Below are positions 11,416 to 24,252 of a stretch of 64,000 nt of DNA, in pieces. Every line of letters begins with the position of its first letter. Position 1 is the stretch's first letter. The stretch spans positions 27,592,967 through 27,656,966 of the forward strand of contig NC_056758.1 in NCBI RefSeq assembly GCF_018687715.1, in the 5' to 3' direction. The notes under the pieces are model-generated. The model saw only the letters and a program-made list of their open reading frames with translations, did not search any database and was not told the origin of the DNA. The stretch is from Carya illinoinensis. Taxonomy: Eukaryota > Streptophyta > Magnoliopsida > Fagales > Juglandaceae. Position numbers and translations under genes: made by a program.

Positions 11416-12539
11416 GACCGTGAGAGATGGTTGAATGGGGAATGCTTTTCCGTGAGAGGACCGACCGATTTCTCGTGGGAAAGGGCGTGAAAGCTTTTAT
11501 TAATGGCGGAACCACCAGCATCAAAAAGAGAGAACTTTTCGAGCTGTTGGCTTGGAAAGCAAGCTATGCTTGAATCTCCTCGATGAAGCTTCTTCAACTT
11601 GGGTCAAGTTCTCTGCCAACACACTTTCTCTCTCTCACTCAATGGGTTTGCTTTTTCATTATTTTGGCTTCGGAAGGAAGATGCAATGACTACTCTGATA
11701 GTTCTGTGTGTTGCTCTCTCGGGTTTGCTTAGTTCAGTCTCAGGGACATTATATTTTACTATATTTACCCTTGAGTAATTCATTTCTTTATTGGGAAGAG
11801 GTTCGGGTGGGCAAACGGTTGTCCGATCCTACGTGGAGGCTGACGCACCTGAGGTTCGGGTGACAGGTCACGCGGTTCGGAAGGAAAACACGTGAGTGAC
11901 TGTGGTTAAAAACACCGCAGTCTGTACGGGTTAAGGGTCACCAGCGGTGGCAACCACCTGAGTCTGATCGGCATGTGAGAGTCGACACGTAGGCAATCGA
12001 CGTGGTTTGCGGGGTAAGCCGCAAGCTGGGAAGGACATTAAACGACAGGGGCGAGGCTGTCCTGGGGACACTTTGTGCGTCGTCGTATCAAGATGCTACT
12101 TTAATTAGCTTGTCGTTTCTTTCAAAACTCACAAGGTACTTTTGTGCAAATTTAGTTAACTAGAATAAATTAAAGAAAGGGAGGCCCAAACGAGGAGTTT
12201 CTTGTTGCGTTTCAAGTCTTCTAGCGAATAGCTGTTTGATTTGGGTTTATTACTTCACTAGTGTCTTTTTTTTTTTTTTTTTCTTTTTTTTTTCTTTTTT
12301 TTTTTTAAGAGAAGGTTCGGATATATATCTCATTTTATCTCATATTATTATTATAGTTTTTTTAAATTCTCACATAAAATATAATAAATAATTTAACTTT
12401 TTCAAATCTCAAAATAATAATATTAAAAAATAATATTATAATAATATTTTATTTAATTTTTATCCCAAGTCATCTCATGATCTTATCTCACTATCCAAAT
12501 CTCTTCTTAGTGTTCAACTATTTAATTTGATCTCACTAA
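11416..12539. other. Upstream region of the LRR gene
   Basis: Contains a CT-rich stretch (about 11625-11640), a moderately GC-rich block (11790-12110) without a convincing reading frame, a long T-rich run (about 12268-12305), and at 12310-12510 an AT-rich piece resembling the interior of the neighbouring MITE. Confidence 0.4.
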
Positions 12540-12920
12540 GGTCCCGTTTGGTTTTATAGATGGTCTTAATTCATCTCATCTCAACAATTAAACACTATTT
12601 AAATATAAGCACTATTCAATTTTAAATTTTTTACTTTACCATATAATCATTACCTAATTGTTATATTAAATTTTTTAAAATTTTCAAACAAAATACGATA
12701 AATAATTCAACTTTTTCAAATTCTAAAATAAAAATTATATTTTAATAATATTTTAACTTTATAATATTTTTAATCAATTTTTTCTCTCACATTTTTCAAA
12801 ATCCCATAAAATATCTTAAGTACTTAAGTCATTGCATCACTATTCACAAATTATCTTATTACTATTCACACATTTTTTTTATCTCATTTTATTTTATCGT
12901 CTATATAATCAAACGAAACC
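12540..12920. mobile_element. Tourist-like MITE (PIF/Harbinger type)
   Basis: The left end GGTCCCGTTTGGTTTTATAG and the right end, in reverse complement GGTTTCGTTTGATTATATAG, form imperfect terminal inverted repeats. TAA flanks both sides (12537-12539 and 12921-12923), the 3-bp duplication typical of PIF/Harbinger. The interior is AT-rich and non-coding, with ATCTC units near the ends. Confidence 0.7.
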
Positions 12921-13504
12921 TAATTCTTTTTTGCGATAGCTCAAGGGATTTACCATGATAATAATTGTTGGGTGTTAAGAAGTGATCGTGCACATTAATA
13001 TATAGCTTAAAACACTTCGTGAGCACGAGAGATACTGATGTTAATTTTGTGAGTAGTGTAATTCATGAGATGGTAATCTAATCTTACACTAAACTCTACA
13101 AACTATTTTATCTATATATATATATGATATGATATTTTTTAGGTAGAGGTTGAGATTTCATGCTAAAATTTACACATACTGTATGAACACTTTAGGTTGC
13201 GGCCAAATCAAATGCATGCACGGATGGACCTAATAATCAAACCGGTAACCCATGCACACACTCTTCTGATTCTGTGTTTGTTTTCAAATGGCTGTAGTTT
13301 ATGGCCATATTACACCAAATCTCTTTCAACCATAGTTCTACTTTATGCCTTTAATTTTGTCTCCCGAAGCACATGTTTCTACTATTTCCTGTCATTTGCA
13401 TCCAACCACCCCAGTGAAGCTTCCTCCTTTAACGCGCAATTGATTAAGCTAGTTTGGATAGCGAAGTATTTTAAAAATATTTTACTATTATTTATTTTTT
13501 TTTA

Positions 13505-14500
13505 AAAGGTGAAACACTGTTTCATTTATTAAAGAAGCGGATAATTATAACTTTTGATTTGTAAAATACAAATCAAATTTTAGCATTTTCTCGCTCTCCA
13601 GCCCACAAATTTCTTTACAGTTGACAAGGTCTTGTCCAATGCCTTCAGACTAACAGTCTGAAAGACAGGCCTCCAGACTAATCGTCTAAGAGACTTAACT
13701 CTGTCTTAGACTAGACAGTCCACACAACTCCCCCTCCCATGGAGTAGAGTACAAAACTCTACGGACCTTCTGTCTTAGAGACTGTTTCCTACTACTACCT
13801 AAAACAAACTAAAAACTGAAAATACAAGAAAAATCTTCAAAAACAAGTGATACACTGAGCAAACTATAAATACATGGACTGAAGCCCAGCCCAGCCCAAC
13901 GAAAGCCCGGCCCATCAGGGGAGCCACTTAGGGTTTCATCGCTTATTCCAGCTGCTCCCTCTCCGTGCCGCGTTCTCCCTCCAAGCAAGTGCAGAGGCCA
14001 CCAAAAGCAGAGTTCTCCCCCAAGCTCACTGCTCCAAACACAACCTTACACATTAAAGCAAAGCTGAAGGAGCACAACGGAGCTCTCCTCCTTTCTTTTC
14101 TACTGTTGTGCAGTACATGAGCTGTTGTGCCGACCACCACGAAGCACGGAGAGCACCACGAAGCCTTTCCGACGTGACCCAGAGTCGCTACTCGTACCAC
14201 CAACTCTCTGTTCTTTCAAAAACAGAGCAGCACACCTCTCTGTCTTCTTTGGCTATGGATGTTCCTCTCCTCAAGGCGACGCCATAGCTAGGGAGCAGGA
14301 AACTGTCACCCTTAAGCCACCATAACCCCCAAGCACTAATTGGAACTAAACCAAAACAACAAAACTAAAAAAACCGACAAAAGAAGAAAACGGAAAAAGC
14401 ATGAAAACAAAAGAGCTCTTCCCCCCTCCGGAAAGGTTTTTCTGATAGGCTTTCTAGAGAGAATGAAGACGTTCTCTCTCTATCAGATGAAGGAAGTAAG
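13505..14500. other. Unassigned GC-richer block, possibly retrotransposon LTR debris
   Basis: This ~1-kb island is markedly less AT-rich than its surroundings. It contains short inverted motifs such as CAGACTAACAGTCTG (about 13646-13660) and a run of 'agccca' units near 13880. Frames on both strands are under 90 codons with no family motif. It could be LTR or 5' leader sequence of a retrotransposon, but I see no polyprotein and no matching second copy. Confidence 0.3.
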
Positions 14501-17500
14501 TTTGGACATTATTTATCATTTTATTGTTATTTTTTTATTTATTTTTTATTATTCTGTATTACTACTATTTATTATTATTTAATATTTTATCATTATTCTT
14601 TATTACTTTTTTATTATTATTTATAAAATATTTAAAACCAGTTCACTATCCAAACACAACTTAATTAATCGTCTCTTTGTGAACTGAGAAAGGCATAAAA
14701 ATGCTGAAATATCAAGGAAATATGATATTGGATTTTACTGCCACGTGGCACAGCGTTTCGTGAAGCCAAAGAAAGATGAACTGTGACATCATTATTACCA
14801 GGCAATACTCCCACTAAATACTGCTACAGTGGTTCGAAGTATAACTCTGATCCGAATATTCAATGCTTTGATTAATTTGACAGATCAGACTTCGGAGGCT
14901 ACCACTATATGTGATAATTTATACTTCGAACAACCGTACATCCGCGGAGGCTCAAAAATTTATTTGCAGTGTTATATGTTGTTTTATAATTTTATTTATA
15001 CGATTTATTTTATCAATATTTTTTTAATTCAAATTTTATAATTTTGAACATATCAATAATTAATATATAGAGAATTAATTTTTTTTAAAATACAATTAGT
15101 ATTTTTCTAAAAACAAAATGCAAATCCATATATCAGCTTTGGAGGCTTAAAAAAACTTATTGCAAAATACTTTAAACAAAATTCTAGTATTCTACTTTTT
15201 TTTCCAAAGGGTTTATATATATCCATATATCTTAAATTTGTATATAATATTACTCAGCTTGTAAACTACACTATAAAAAAATTATTTAATTGTGACTAAT
15301 TATTTCTTGAAAGAATAATTATTTTTTGATAAAATAAGTTTATTTTAATCGTAAATGTCATTCTTGCCATATATAATAATCATTTTTTTTTTTATTTGTA
15401 GTGCCAATATTGTAACTTTCAATCATTATGTTCTCTCCCACGTGCAGAATGGTTTGGTAGGTACCTAATTAGGAAATTATATAGAATTTAAACAAAGGAC
15501 GGTGCTATAGGTACAGCCACCGCTAGTCAAAATAATTTTTTTTTAAATAATTTTTTAATATTTTTAAATATTTTAAAAAATATAAAAAATTTATAATAAT
15601 ATTAAAAAAAATTAATTATTAAAAAAAAAAGCCAACTGTAGCCCCAACGAGGAGTCACCAGCGATGACCAAAGCATTTTTCTTAAACAAAAACAACATAG
15701 ATAGGGATCAGCTGTTGTTATAAATGCAAAAGAACACGATGTCGTAAGTTTGGTTCCAAATATTAAAGGAGAGACAAATCTGGAAGCATACATATATATA
15801 TATATATATATATTATAAAGTAGTACGTAGTTAGAAAAAGATATCACCAGCCTCAACCGATGGCATTTAGTTTTGCATGGAAGCAGATAAATAGAGATGA
15901 CCAAACTCCCTTTTCGTGTCACGTGATGTGTCCCATGCAACCCCACCACCGTTAAAACTCATTGACATGGGGATGAGTGAAGAATTCACCAACCCCAACA
16001 AACCGATAGAACTACAACTCATCATGATAGGGATTTACTGCATGCATGCATGGCATCAATAATATCAATATCAATATGCATATGCACGACCTTCCAATAT
16101 CAATAATTTATATATATATATATATATGGTTTTTAGGAGTTTGAGGGCTTTTGTTATTCAAAAAAATTACAAGAGTCACTTTTATATATTTTATAATTTA
16201 TAATTTAATCACATTCATAAAATGTATAAAAAAATATATAAAAATAATTGTATATAATATTATTTTATATTATTATCTTCTGACATGTAGGTACGTACTG
16301 GATGGGCATGTGTATTTATGGAACTTCCTTGTGTTGTCCTTTTCATCCACCCACGCTACGTAAGTACGTATGCCAGCTTCGTAATTACCAGGAGGAGCCT
16401 TCCAATACATGATGGATCGAATATGATTATGATCGGATCATAATTTGTCTTCTAACAGTACCTTACCTTCATCACTAAATCAATCAAATATTACATAAAA
16501 ATATTCAAGTAAAGTATATAATATATATGCTTAATTATGATATATTAATTAAGATTGGCCACCCATTCAAAGGGATAGTTCGACCACTCCAAGAGTCAAG
16601 ACAGTGGTTGGGTTGGGCTAACCACCCTAGTAATTAGTTGCGACCTCATGGATGGTAGGAGCACTGGCAACAACCCCCTTAGGCCGTGCTTTTGATCCAC
16701 CCACGGCGATGTGAGCCATCTTGTACCAAGGGGGGACAAAACTTAAATCGTATAATAACTCTTAAATTTTATGCATAAATTCTATAAATATAGAAAAGAG
16801 CCTCTAAAAATAAATTATAATCTCTATATACTCTTTAATTTTTTTAAAAAAAATTATAATATACCTAAAATTGTCTCTCTTCATTTTTTTTTAGTCTCAA
16901 AATTTTGCTTAATTTATATATATTATCTATTTTCAAGAATGTAATTTTTCTAAAATTAAATTTAAATTTAAATTTAAGATAAATAATAAACTTATTAATA
17001 TAAATCTCAAAGTTTTTTGTTATATAATATTAGGTTTCTTAATATAAAATATAAAGTAAAAATATAAGAAAAATAATTTAACGTTGATAATCTATATGAA
17101 AAATAGTTTATAGTTATGTTTTTATAATTTGTCAATCTCTTTTTAATTTATATAAAATAATTGATGTTTTTAGTCCTAAGATCAGGTGCAAATCACGTCC
17201 ACTACTTTTGAAAAAAGTAGATAAATCTAAAATTTATATAAAAAAAAATCTTTTTTAATAATAGACTCCATTTTTTTTTTCAAAATGAGTGTATATATAG
17301 AACTTGCACGTCTTGTATTTAACTTTATTTTTTACATAAATGTGATATATATATATATATATATATATGATAAAATAGTTGGCTCTCACTCAACACAATT
17401 GTTAGTTTCACCACTAACGACATGGTCTATGACCACTCGTATTGGGGGTGGCCTAAGATCGACCCAGCATAGGACATATCTCTAGCCACCCATGGCCACC

Positions 17501-20299
17501 ACCTATACAAATATCAGTGACAGAAGGGTCGGGGGGCATGGCCCCCAACCAAGGCTGTGTAAAAATAAATAAAGAATTATGGTAACTAATTTTTTTCAAT
17601 AAATTAAATTAAAATATAATATTTCTCTTTTCAAACTTGTAATTATCTAGGTAAAATATATTTAATAAAAATCCTCAAATTCACTGGACAGCTAGCTCTG
17701 CAATATGACGTAATTGCACTACTTAAAAACTTTTTAAAGATATGTTACTACCCTATACATTTTTTAGTGAAATACAAACTCTTTTATAATTCTTTTATAG
17801 ATCGTTTACATAGTTCACCCTCACATTTTAATTACAATATATGTAAAATTCTCAGTATTCATGAAAAAATACAAATTTGAAATTTATTTGTTTCTTTTTT
17901 ATTTTTTACACTTTTTTATCACTTTGTTAAAGATATTCCTAAAAAAAATCTCAATTCAACTATTTATTCATTCAAGACCAAAAAGAAACAAATATTTGTA
18001 TATGACACTACCCACCAACGTCTATGGGATCGATTTTTCTTTTATCAGTTTTATAAAATATATAAAATATATTAGACAATGTGACGTCAATATAATGGAA
18101 TAACATTAAATATAGCATTTTCCAAATAGAAAAATAAACAATAAGAAAATTTTATTACATTAACACCTTCATCTCACTCTAATCCTATTGTATTAATTAA
18201 TGTGGTATTATCTATTGAATTTTTAATTTATTATTCTAAAAAACAAGAATTTATCTTGATGAACAATACCACATTAGTACAATATGGCGAGATTGAGATA
18301 TGAATATAGAATATAATATAACTAACCTGATTTTTTTTCGCAGATGAGATAAATTAATATTAAAGTTAAAAATTAAATAAAATATTATTAGAATTTATTT
18401 TTTAATATTATTTTTTTTTTTAGATTTAAAAAAGTTGAATTCTTTATTTTATTTTGTATAAAAATTTAAAAAAATTATAATAATTAAATAAAATAAATTA
18501 AAAAGTGTTGTAAAAACAAACGAGGCAAAAAATACAAATGATTGAGGCACATAAAATTTGAAGTTGTTTATAATGAACGGATATAGAAACTATTAGGCTA
18601 ACATAGTATCAGAAAAGAGTTCTACTACGTATTATACTCATATCTTACCCTTCATCTCACTATGTTGATCATGTGGTATTACGTACCCATTTCCTAGTCA
18701 AACTTAAAACATGTAGTGGAACCTCAAATCATATCTTACCCCATATAGCGATCAAACAAAGAACCTCAAAATGCGTTGTTCTATTTCGAGCGAGGCAGAC
18801 CAGACCGTGGACTCTCAAAATGTTTCCGGATGGCATTTTCTATATCTTGAGATGATTACTCCTGTTGTCGTATTTATTCTTACATATTAAAATGTCTGAG
18901 GCTCTCAGCTGCATGCACTAATACTCTCTCTCTCTGTTCTTATCTAATGGCGAAAGTTACCTTTGTTAAACCCAATTCTTTACTTTCTTGGAGCTAAAAA
19001 CAAGAGAAATTTTATTTGCAAGTCAGTGTCTAACATTTCAAATCAAACAAAGATCTATTTCAAGTAAGGGAACTTTACTAGTATCTTCCCACAACTGTGA
19101 TAGCACAGGCCCTCGACAAACAAGTTTTCACAAATACGTGGACTTTTACATGGCACCCAAATAGCTAGAAGAGAGGGTTATAGAATGACCATTCGAAGCT
19201 TGATGAACAACATTCTTGTTGTCATTCTTTGATTTTCCCCCCGGTTTTGGAAAGTTAGAATCACTCCAAATTGGGTTTTGGGGACACACTAAATGGCCTC
19301 ATATTTTGATGATGTGGCATGACCTGTAGACCCATTCGGTCTACATCATATTGAGGCAAGAATATTTTGGGGAAATCATTTCACTACTACCATTACATAG
19401 AAGTTTAGTTCTGGCAAATCAGTGTTTGTAATTCCAAGCTTTTCTTGCTTGAATGTGACATCCAGTGGTCCACTGATGTGAGGCAGAAGTTTAATGGGGA
19501 ATCAAGTTAGTCTCAGTTGAGACGCACAAATGGAATAGAGAGCCCAGAAACAAGGGTTGGAAATCCATAGAAATGCTCAAACTCAATAACTATTCCTCAG
19601 CTGGTTGTTATTTGACATTTTCTGAGTCAAATCTCCATCATTTAGTCACTTGAAGTAAAGGTCAATTGCTCCATCCAGATATGTCAGGTAATTAATAAGA
19701 TGCCCCGGTAAGGAACTAACAAAGAAAGAATAATATAGATGTATATCTAGAGAAATATCCCATGAAAATGGGACCATCATGCCTCGGTAGGATGCTCAAT
19801 AATTGAGCAACCTACTGCTTATTGAGCATGCTACTGCAATTGTTACAACTGTCTCAGGACCACTGCCATTATAAAATTCTACACTGCTTTCAATCACCTT
19901 TCGTGTCATGAATTTGTGCAGTGAATATAAAAGTTAATTGCTAACATGAGCCTGTGATTCTTGGAGGCTTGCAAGTGAAAATTCCCCTTCGCTCATCAAA
20001 GAATGAAACACGAACATTAGCCATTTTTAAATCGGTGGTAGCAAAAACAACGTTTGGAAAAGTCCAACCATCTGATCAAAGAAATATAAAAAGAAACTCT
20101 GAATGGTGGACAGGAACAGAAACAAACTATACGTTCTGTAGAAAGGCAGAACTGTTTACTCTCATTAGCATTTTCCTCTCGTATAAGCTTTGAACATAAT
20201 CTTCGTAAGTCTGAGAAGATACTTTCTACATTAATATAAATAATCAGTAACATCAAATCCTTCACTTCTTTTTTCGGCCTTTACGGGATAAGATCAAGA
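14501..20299. other. AT-rich intergenic spacer
   Basis: Long AT-rich region with no recognisable gene. It holds (AT)n microsatellites at 15791-15813, 16109-16128 and 17346-17369, a 13-bp inverted repeat (14832-14844 / 14919-14931), and at 18335-18530 AT-rich sequence resembling the Tourist-like MITE interior. The part nearest 20299 should hold the AHP 3' UTR. Confidence 0.5.
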
Positions 20300-23200
20300 C
20301 TACCCACCAGCAGCTCGGATCTGTTGCTCCAGCTTCAGTGATCAAACAGAGAGAAGTAATTATTTGTAAAATACAGATCATAAGCTAATGTTAAAACAGA
20401 CCATATAATCAGCCAAGGCTGATGTACAAGGATGCTTTCGAGTGTATACTGGGAAGAAGCATTCAAAGAATTCTCCCTTCAACGATTCGGCATCATGGGA
20501 TGAAAAAGATAATCAATGCTCAAACCATGATGGGGTTTTAAAAGGCCAAAAAATGAAATTTAAATGGATGTTTTTTAGCATACAAGAGTTTATTTTCCTC
20601 CTGAAGAAGTATTAACTATATGGACATATTTCCTGGTCCACTGGAGGATCGAAAACATTCTCGAACAAAATACCAGCTTCCTTCAACCGAAGTATAGACT
20701 TACCCTGAATAAATATTCAAGCTGGGTTTTCAGTACAGAGTATTCAAATTGCAGTTTCTGCGCACATCTCAAACACCTGCACCAAACAATCTCGCGTTAT
20801 TCTGGTTCTGAACAAAATTTGTTCATGAGCCCAATTCATCATGTTTAGGATTGTGTGAAGGAACCTTTTCAATATTTCGGTCTCCTCCAAGAATGTTTTC
20901 TAGCACGAATATCTTGTCATGCTAATTGTAGTCAATTTTGATTAGATTAAAATAATGTGAGGTAGGTAGGAACCTAAGGTTTAGCAATTCGAAAATTGGG
21001 GTTTCCTCTATATGATCTTAAATGCGGGAAAGTGATGCTTTGTAATTGAAGTACCTTGAATTTACATTACATATTGAAACATATGATTTTTTGGGTTGTG
21101 ATCAAATTGATCGAATGAAAGTTAAGGAATTTGTAGCTCCAAAATTTGGATTTTATGTTCTCAAGTCATTTGTATTCTGGTGCAAGATCCACACGATTCT
21201 TGTCTTGTCTTTCAGTTGTGACATTAAGGTGAGGTTTGTATAGTGAGATGAGATGAGATGAGATGATTTTAGATGAAAGTTGAAAGTTGAATAAAATATT
21301 ATTAGAATATTATTTTTTAATATTATTATTGTTTTGAGATTTGAAAAAATTGAATTGTTTATTATATTTGTATGGAAATTTGAGAAAGTTGTAAAGATGA
21401 GATAAGATGAGTTGTCTGAATGGACTATGAAGCCCATAGGTGTCGAGGCCTAGTAATGAGTTACTATTATCAAGTAATATATGTTGCCGGTCCAGAGTCT
21501 ATGATCAACTGAAAAAAAAAACAAATAGAATTTTTTTTAGGGTTTATCTAAATTTATGATATCATTCCAACAAAGACCTAAATTATATTCAAAATATTAG
21601 AAATTCAAAGAGCAACACAATCCACACGACTCTCAACTTTTATCATTTACTTGTTACACTAAGATTGTTAGGTAATCTTTTGGGAATATGAGAAATTGGT
21701 CCCTGCATTAAAAAAATAAAAAAATTGATCCTTATGTTTTGTGATTGTTTTTAGATGGTTCTTCCATCAAGTTCTCAATGAAAATTTAACCAAAATGCGG
21801 ATGTGGCATGCCAACTGGGTCATTATGGACATGTGGAATGCCAAGTATTCAACAAAAAAAAAAGTAGAAAAAACATTAAAATATGTAAAAGAAAATTTCA
21901 AAATAAATAAAATTCAAGCAATTAGGAAGTCATAAAAACATAAAACAAATTAAAAAATCAGAAAAAGATAATTATAATATAAAAAATCCATAAAAATAAA
22001 AGACTTCAAAAAATAAAGCTAAAAATATAAGCAAAACAAAGCATAAAATGTAAATATAAAAAATGACTTAGATTGAATGCAATAAGATCATAAGAAAAAA
22101 TAATAAATCATAAAAAATTAAAAATAAAAGCAAAAAAAATAATAAAAAGAAGAAGAAGAAGAAAAAAGGCATATTAAAAAAATCGTCAGGAAAGGTTTCC
22201 CCTCAGTTCCTACACCTTGCCCACCCACTAGCCCCCGTGTAGGGAGCCCCCAAATGGGAGGGAGATGTGGGAGGGTCGGGACCTGCCTTACACCGTGGGT
22301 GAGGGATGGAATTGGGGGTACACCTCCCAAATAATTTTCTTCTTTCTAAATTTTGTTTTTTTAATGAACATTTTTTGAATAATCACAAAACCTACAACAA
22401 GTTCTTTTTTGAAACGCAGGATCCTTTTTTTTAAATGGTGTAAATCCAAAGATTAATTTTTAATGACCCTAACCTTTTAGCTTCTGAATGGACTATGAAG
22501 CCCATAGGTGTCTTGGCCAAGTAAAATAAATGTTGTCAGTTCAAATTCTATGAATTGAAAAAATGGTAATTAAGTTTTTTGAGGATCAACATTATTTTAT
22601 GAGATCTTTCAAAGAAGACCTAAATTATATTCAAAACATTAGACCATCAAAGAGTAACATCTCTACGGTCTCGCAAAAATGACCAACTCATGATTCTGAG
22701 TGAAAAGACACTGCCAGCTGCAGCTAAAAGGAATGCATCTGAGTCTTAATCATACATTGAGTGAACCCTAAAAAATCTCCACATTTGAAGACTTTTGGAC
22801 AATTAATCCAGAATCCCTAAAGAAAGAAAGGAACTATAATCCCCTCATTTTAGTTACGTTTTAAATAAATCATTGCCTTAAGTGAATTAAGAAATTGTCC
22901 AAGACTAGAGCATTTCAACAAACATTTGCTACAGTCAGACATCAAGGACTTCATGATTATCGACATAATCAACAACGCATAGACTAGTCCAGAGATTTTT
23001 TGAAAAAAAACAAATATCAAGTAGAGTCAAATGGATCAGTTCTGAGAATTTTATGGCGCATGAGAAATGGGAAGCAAATAAGAACTGCACCATGAGAATG
23101 AAGATAACTCACTCTTCAAGGTTCTGTGCCTCACAGTAATTTCTGAACTCGATGCACACATTTTTAACTCTCATGGCACCGATGCTGTACGCCATAGGAA

Positions 23201-24252
23201 GATAGAAGGCAAATGTTTAAATTAACATTTTAAAATATTAAACCAAGCAAACAATTAAATAAACACACTAGATGCAAAACCATATTATCTATAGGATGTA
23301 ATCTTAATTTGAAATACAAACAGATCCAGTTTCAGATTCTTCCTAGTAGCATATAAGCAATACAAAGGATGTAACTGCGCACATCATAGCCATTTCCAAG
23401 TGTTTGGAGAATTTAATTCAGCACAAGATAACCACATCAGGCATTTTAAAAAAGGGGAAAGAAACAAAAAGAGTGTAAAGGAAAAAATCAGCAAGTACCT
23501 GGCACTACTCCCCTTGAACTGATGAACATGGGCATCTACCTGTTTGAAATCCACAACTTTCTGTTCTCTACGCAAGTGAAAAAAATTCAATTCAAATTTT
23601 CCACTATTAGTGAAGCACTTTCCTTCCACTCAACAACAAAATGTAAATATATAAACTCACTCTCTCCAAAATCAACCATATAGATTAGACAAACTACTCA
23701 CAGGGCTCTGGCCATATTGTTGAGGAGTTTTTCAGAATCATCAAAGAAAATAGACACAACCTCGACCACAAAATCTGGGCTGCTCTCATCTTGCAGTTTC
23801 CGAAGTTGTTCAAACTGGTCGTCCAAATATCCCTTCTCTCCACAAACAAAAACCCATCATCAGAATTCCTCTAGTTTAAATTCTGCTTGTCTCAATTGTA
23901 AACGGGTTAATTTCCGGGAGACTTTGAAAGACTTCATATGTTTTGATCAATTTTAAGTCTATACGTATGGAAGAAAAACATAGTATGTCATCAATTTCAT
24001 CTGGGCAACAAAACATTCGTTTTACTATTCCTCCAGGCAAAACTAATCTATTCCCAAATCAAATATCCCAGAAAGAATTTCCAAAGAAACAAACAGATGC
24101 TTAACAGAACAAAACCCACCCACCAAGAGATCCTTTTCACAAAATCATATTTTGAACAAATGATGATGATGATGATGATAAAAACTGACCTCCTTACGCA
24201 GAAAAGCCGAGTGTTCAAGCCACTGTCTTTGCAACTGGCTCATAACATCCAT
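20300..24252 (-). CDS. AHP1: Histidine-containing phosphotransfer protein (AHP)
   Basis: Two-component phosphorelay carrier that passes phosphate from cytokinin-receptor histidine kinases to nuclear response regulators (family knowledge). Six exons on the minus strand: 24252-24190, 23832-23702, 23567-23499, 23184-23113, 20776-20704 and 20332-20300, joining in frame to 441 nt (146 aa). All introns are GT-AG. The start is [11 protein letters not shown]. The HPt motif [12 protein letters not shown] is in exon 3, and its phospho-accepting histidine is residue 80, at the position expected for true AHPs rather than pseudo-HPs. Other family stretches are [19 protein letters not shown] and [15 protein letters not shown]; the end is [10 protein letters not shown]. 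Intron 4 (20777-23112) is expanded to 2.3 kb by a MITE-like repeat and a duplicated segment. Family assignment is firm; AHP1/AHP5-like subtype is a guess. Confidence 0.9.
21228..21414. repeat. Tourist-like MITE relative in AHP intron 4
   Basis: Four GAGAT/GATGA units at the left, an interior of alternating ATTATT-type AT-rich sequence, and 'gatgagataagatga' at the right. Same family as 12540-12920, with eroded ends. Confidence 0.5.
21415..22660. repeat. Diverged direct repeat flanking ~860 bp in AHP intron 4
   Basis: A segment starting TCTGAATGGACTATGAAGCC at 21415 recurs at 22483. Both copies continue for about 180-200 bp through 'aagacctaaattatattc'. The spacer between them includes a low-complexity A-rich stretch and a C/G-rich patch at 22190-22325. 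Either old LTR-like ends or a tandem duplication split by an insertion. Confidence 0.55.

Noticed and set aside
22118..22330. Proline/glycine-rich minus-strand frame in AHP intron 4
   Set aside because: Lies in a short GC-rich patch within an intron; no family resemblance and no splice support.
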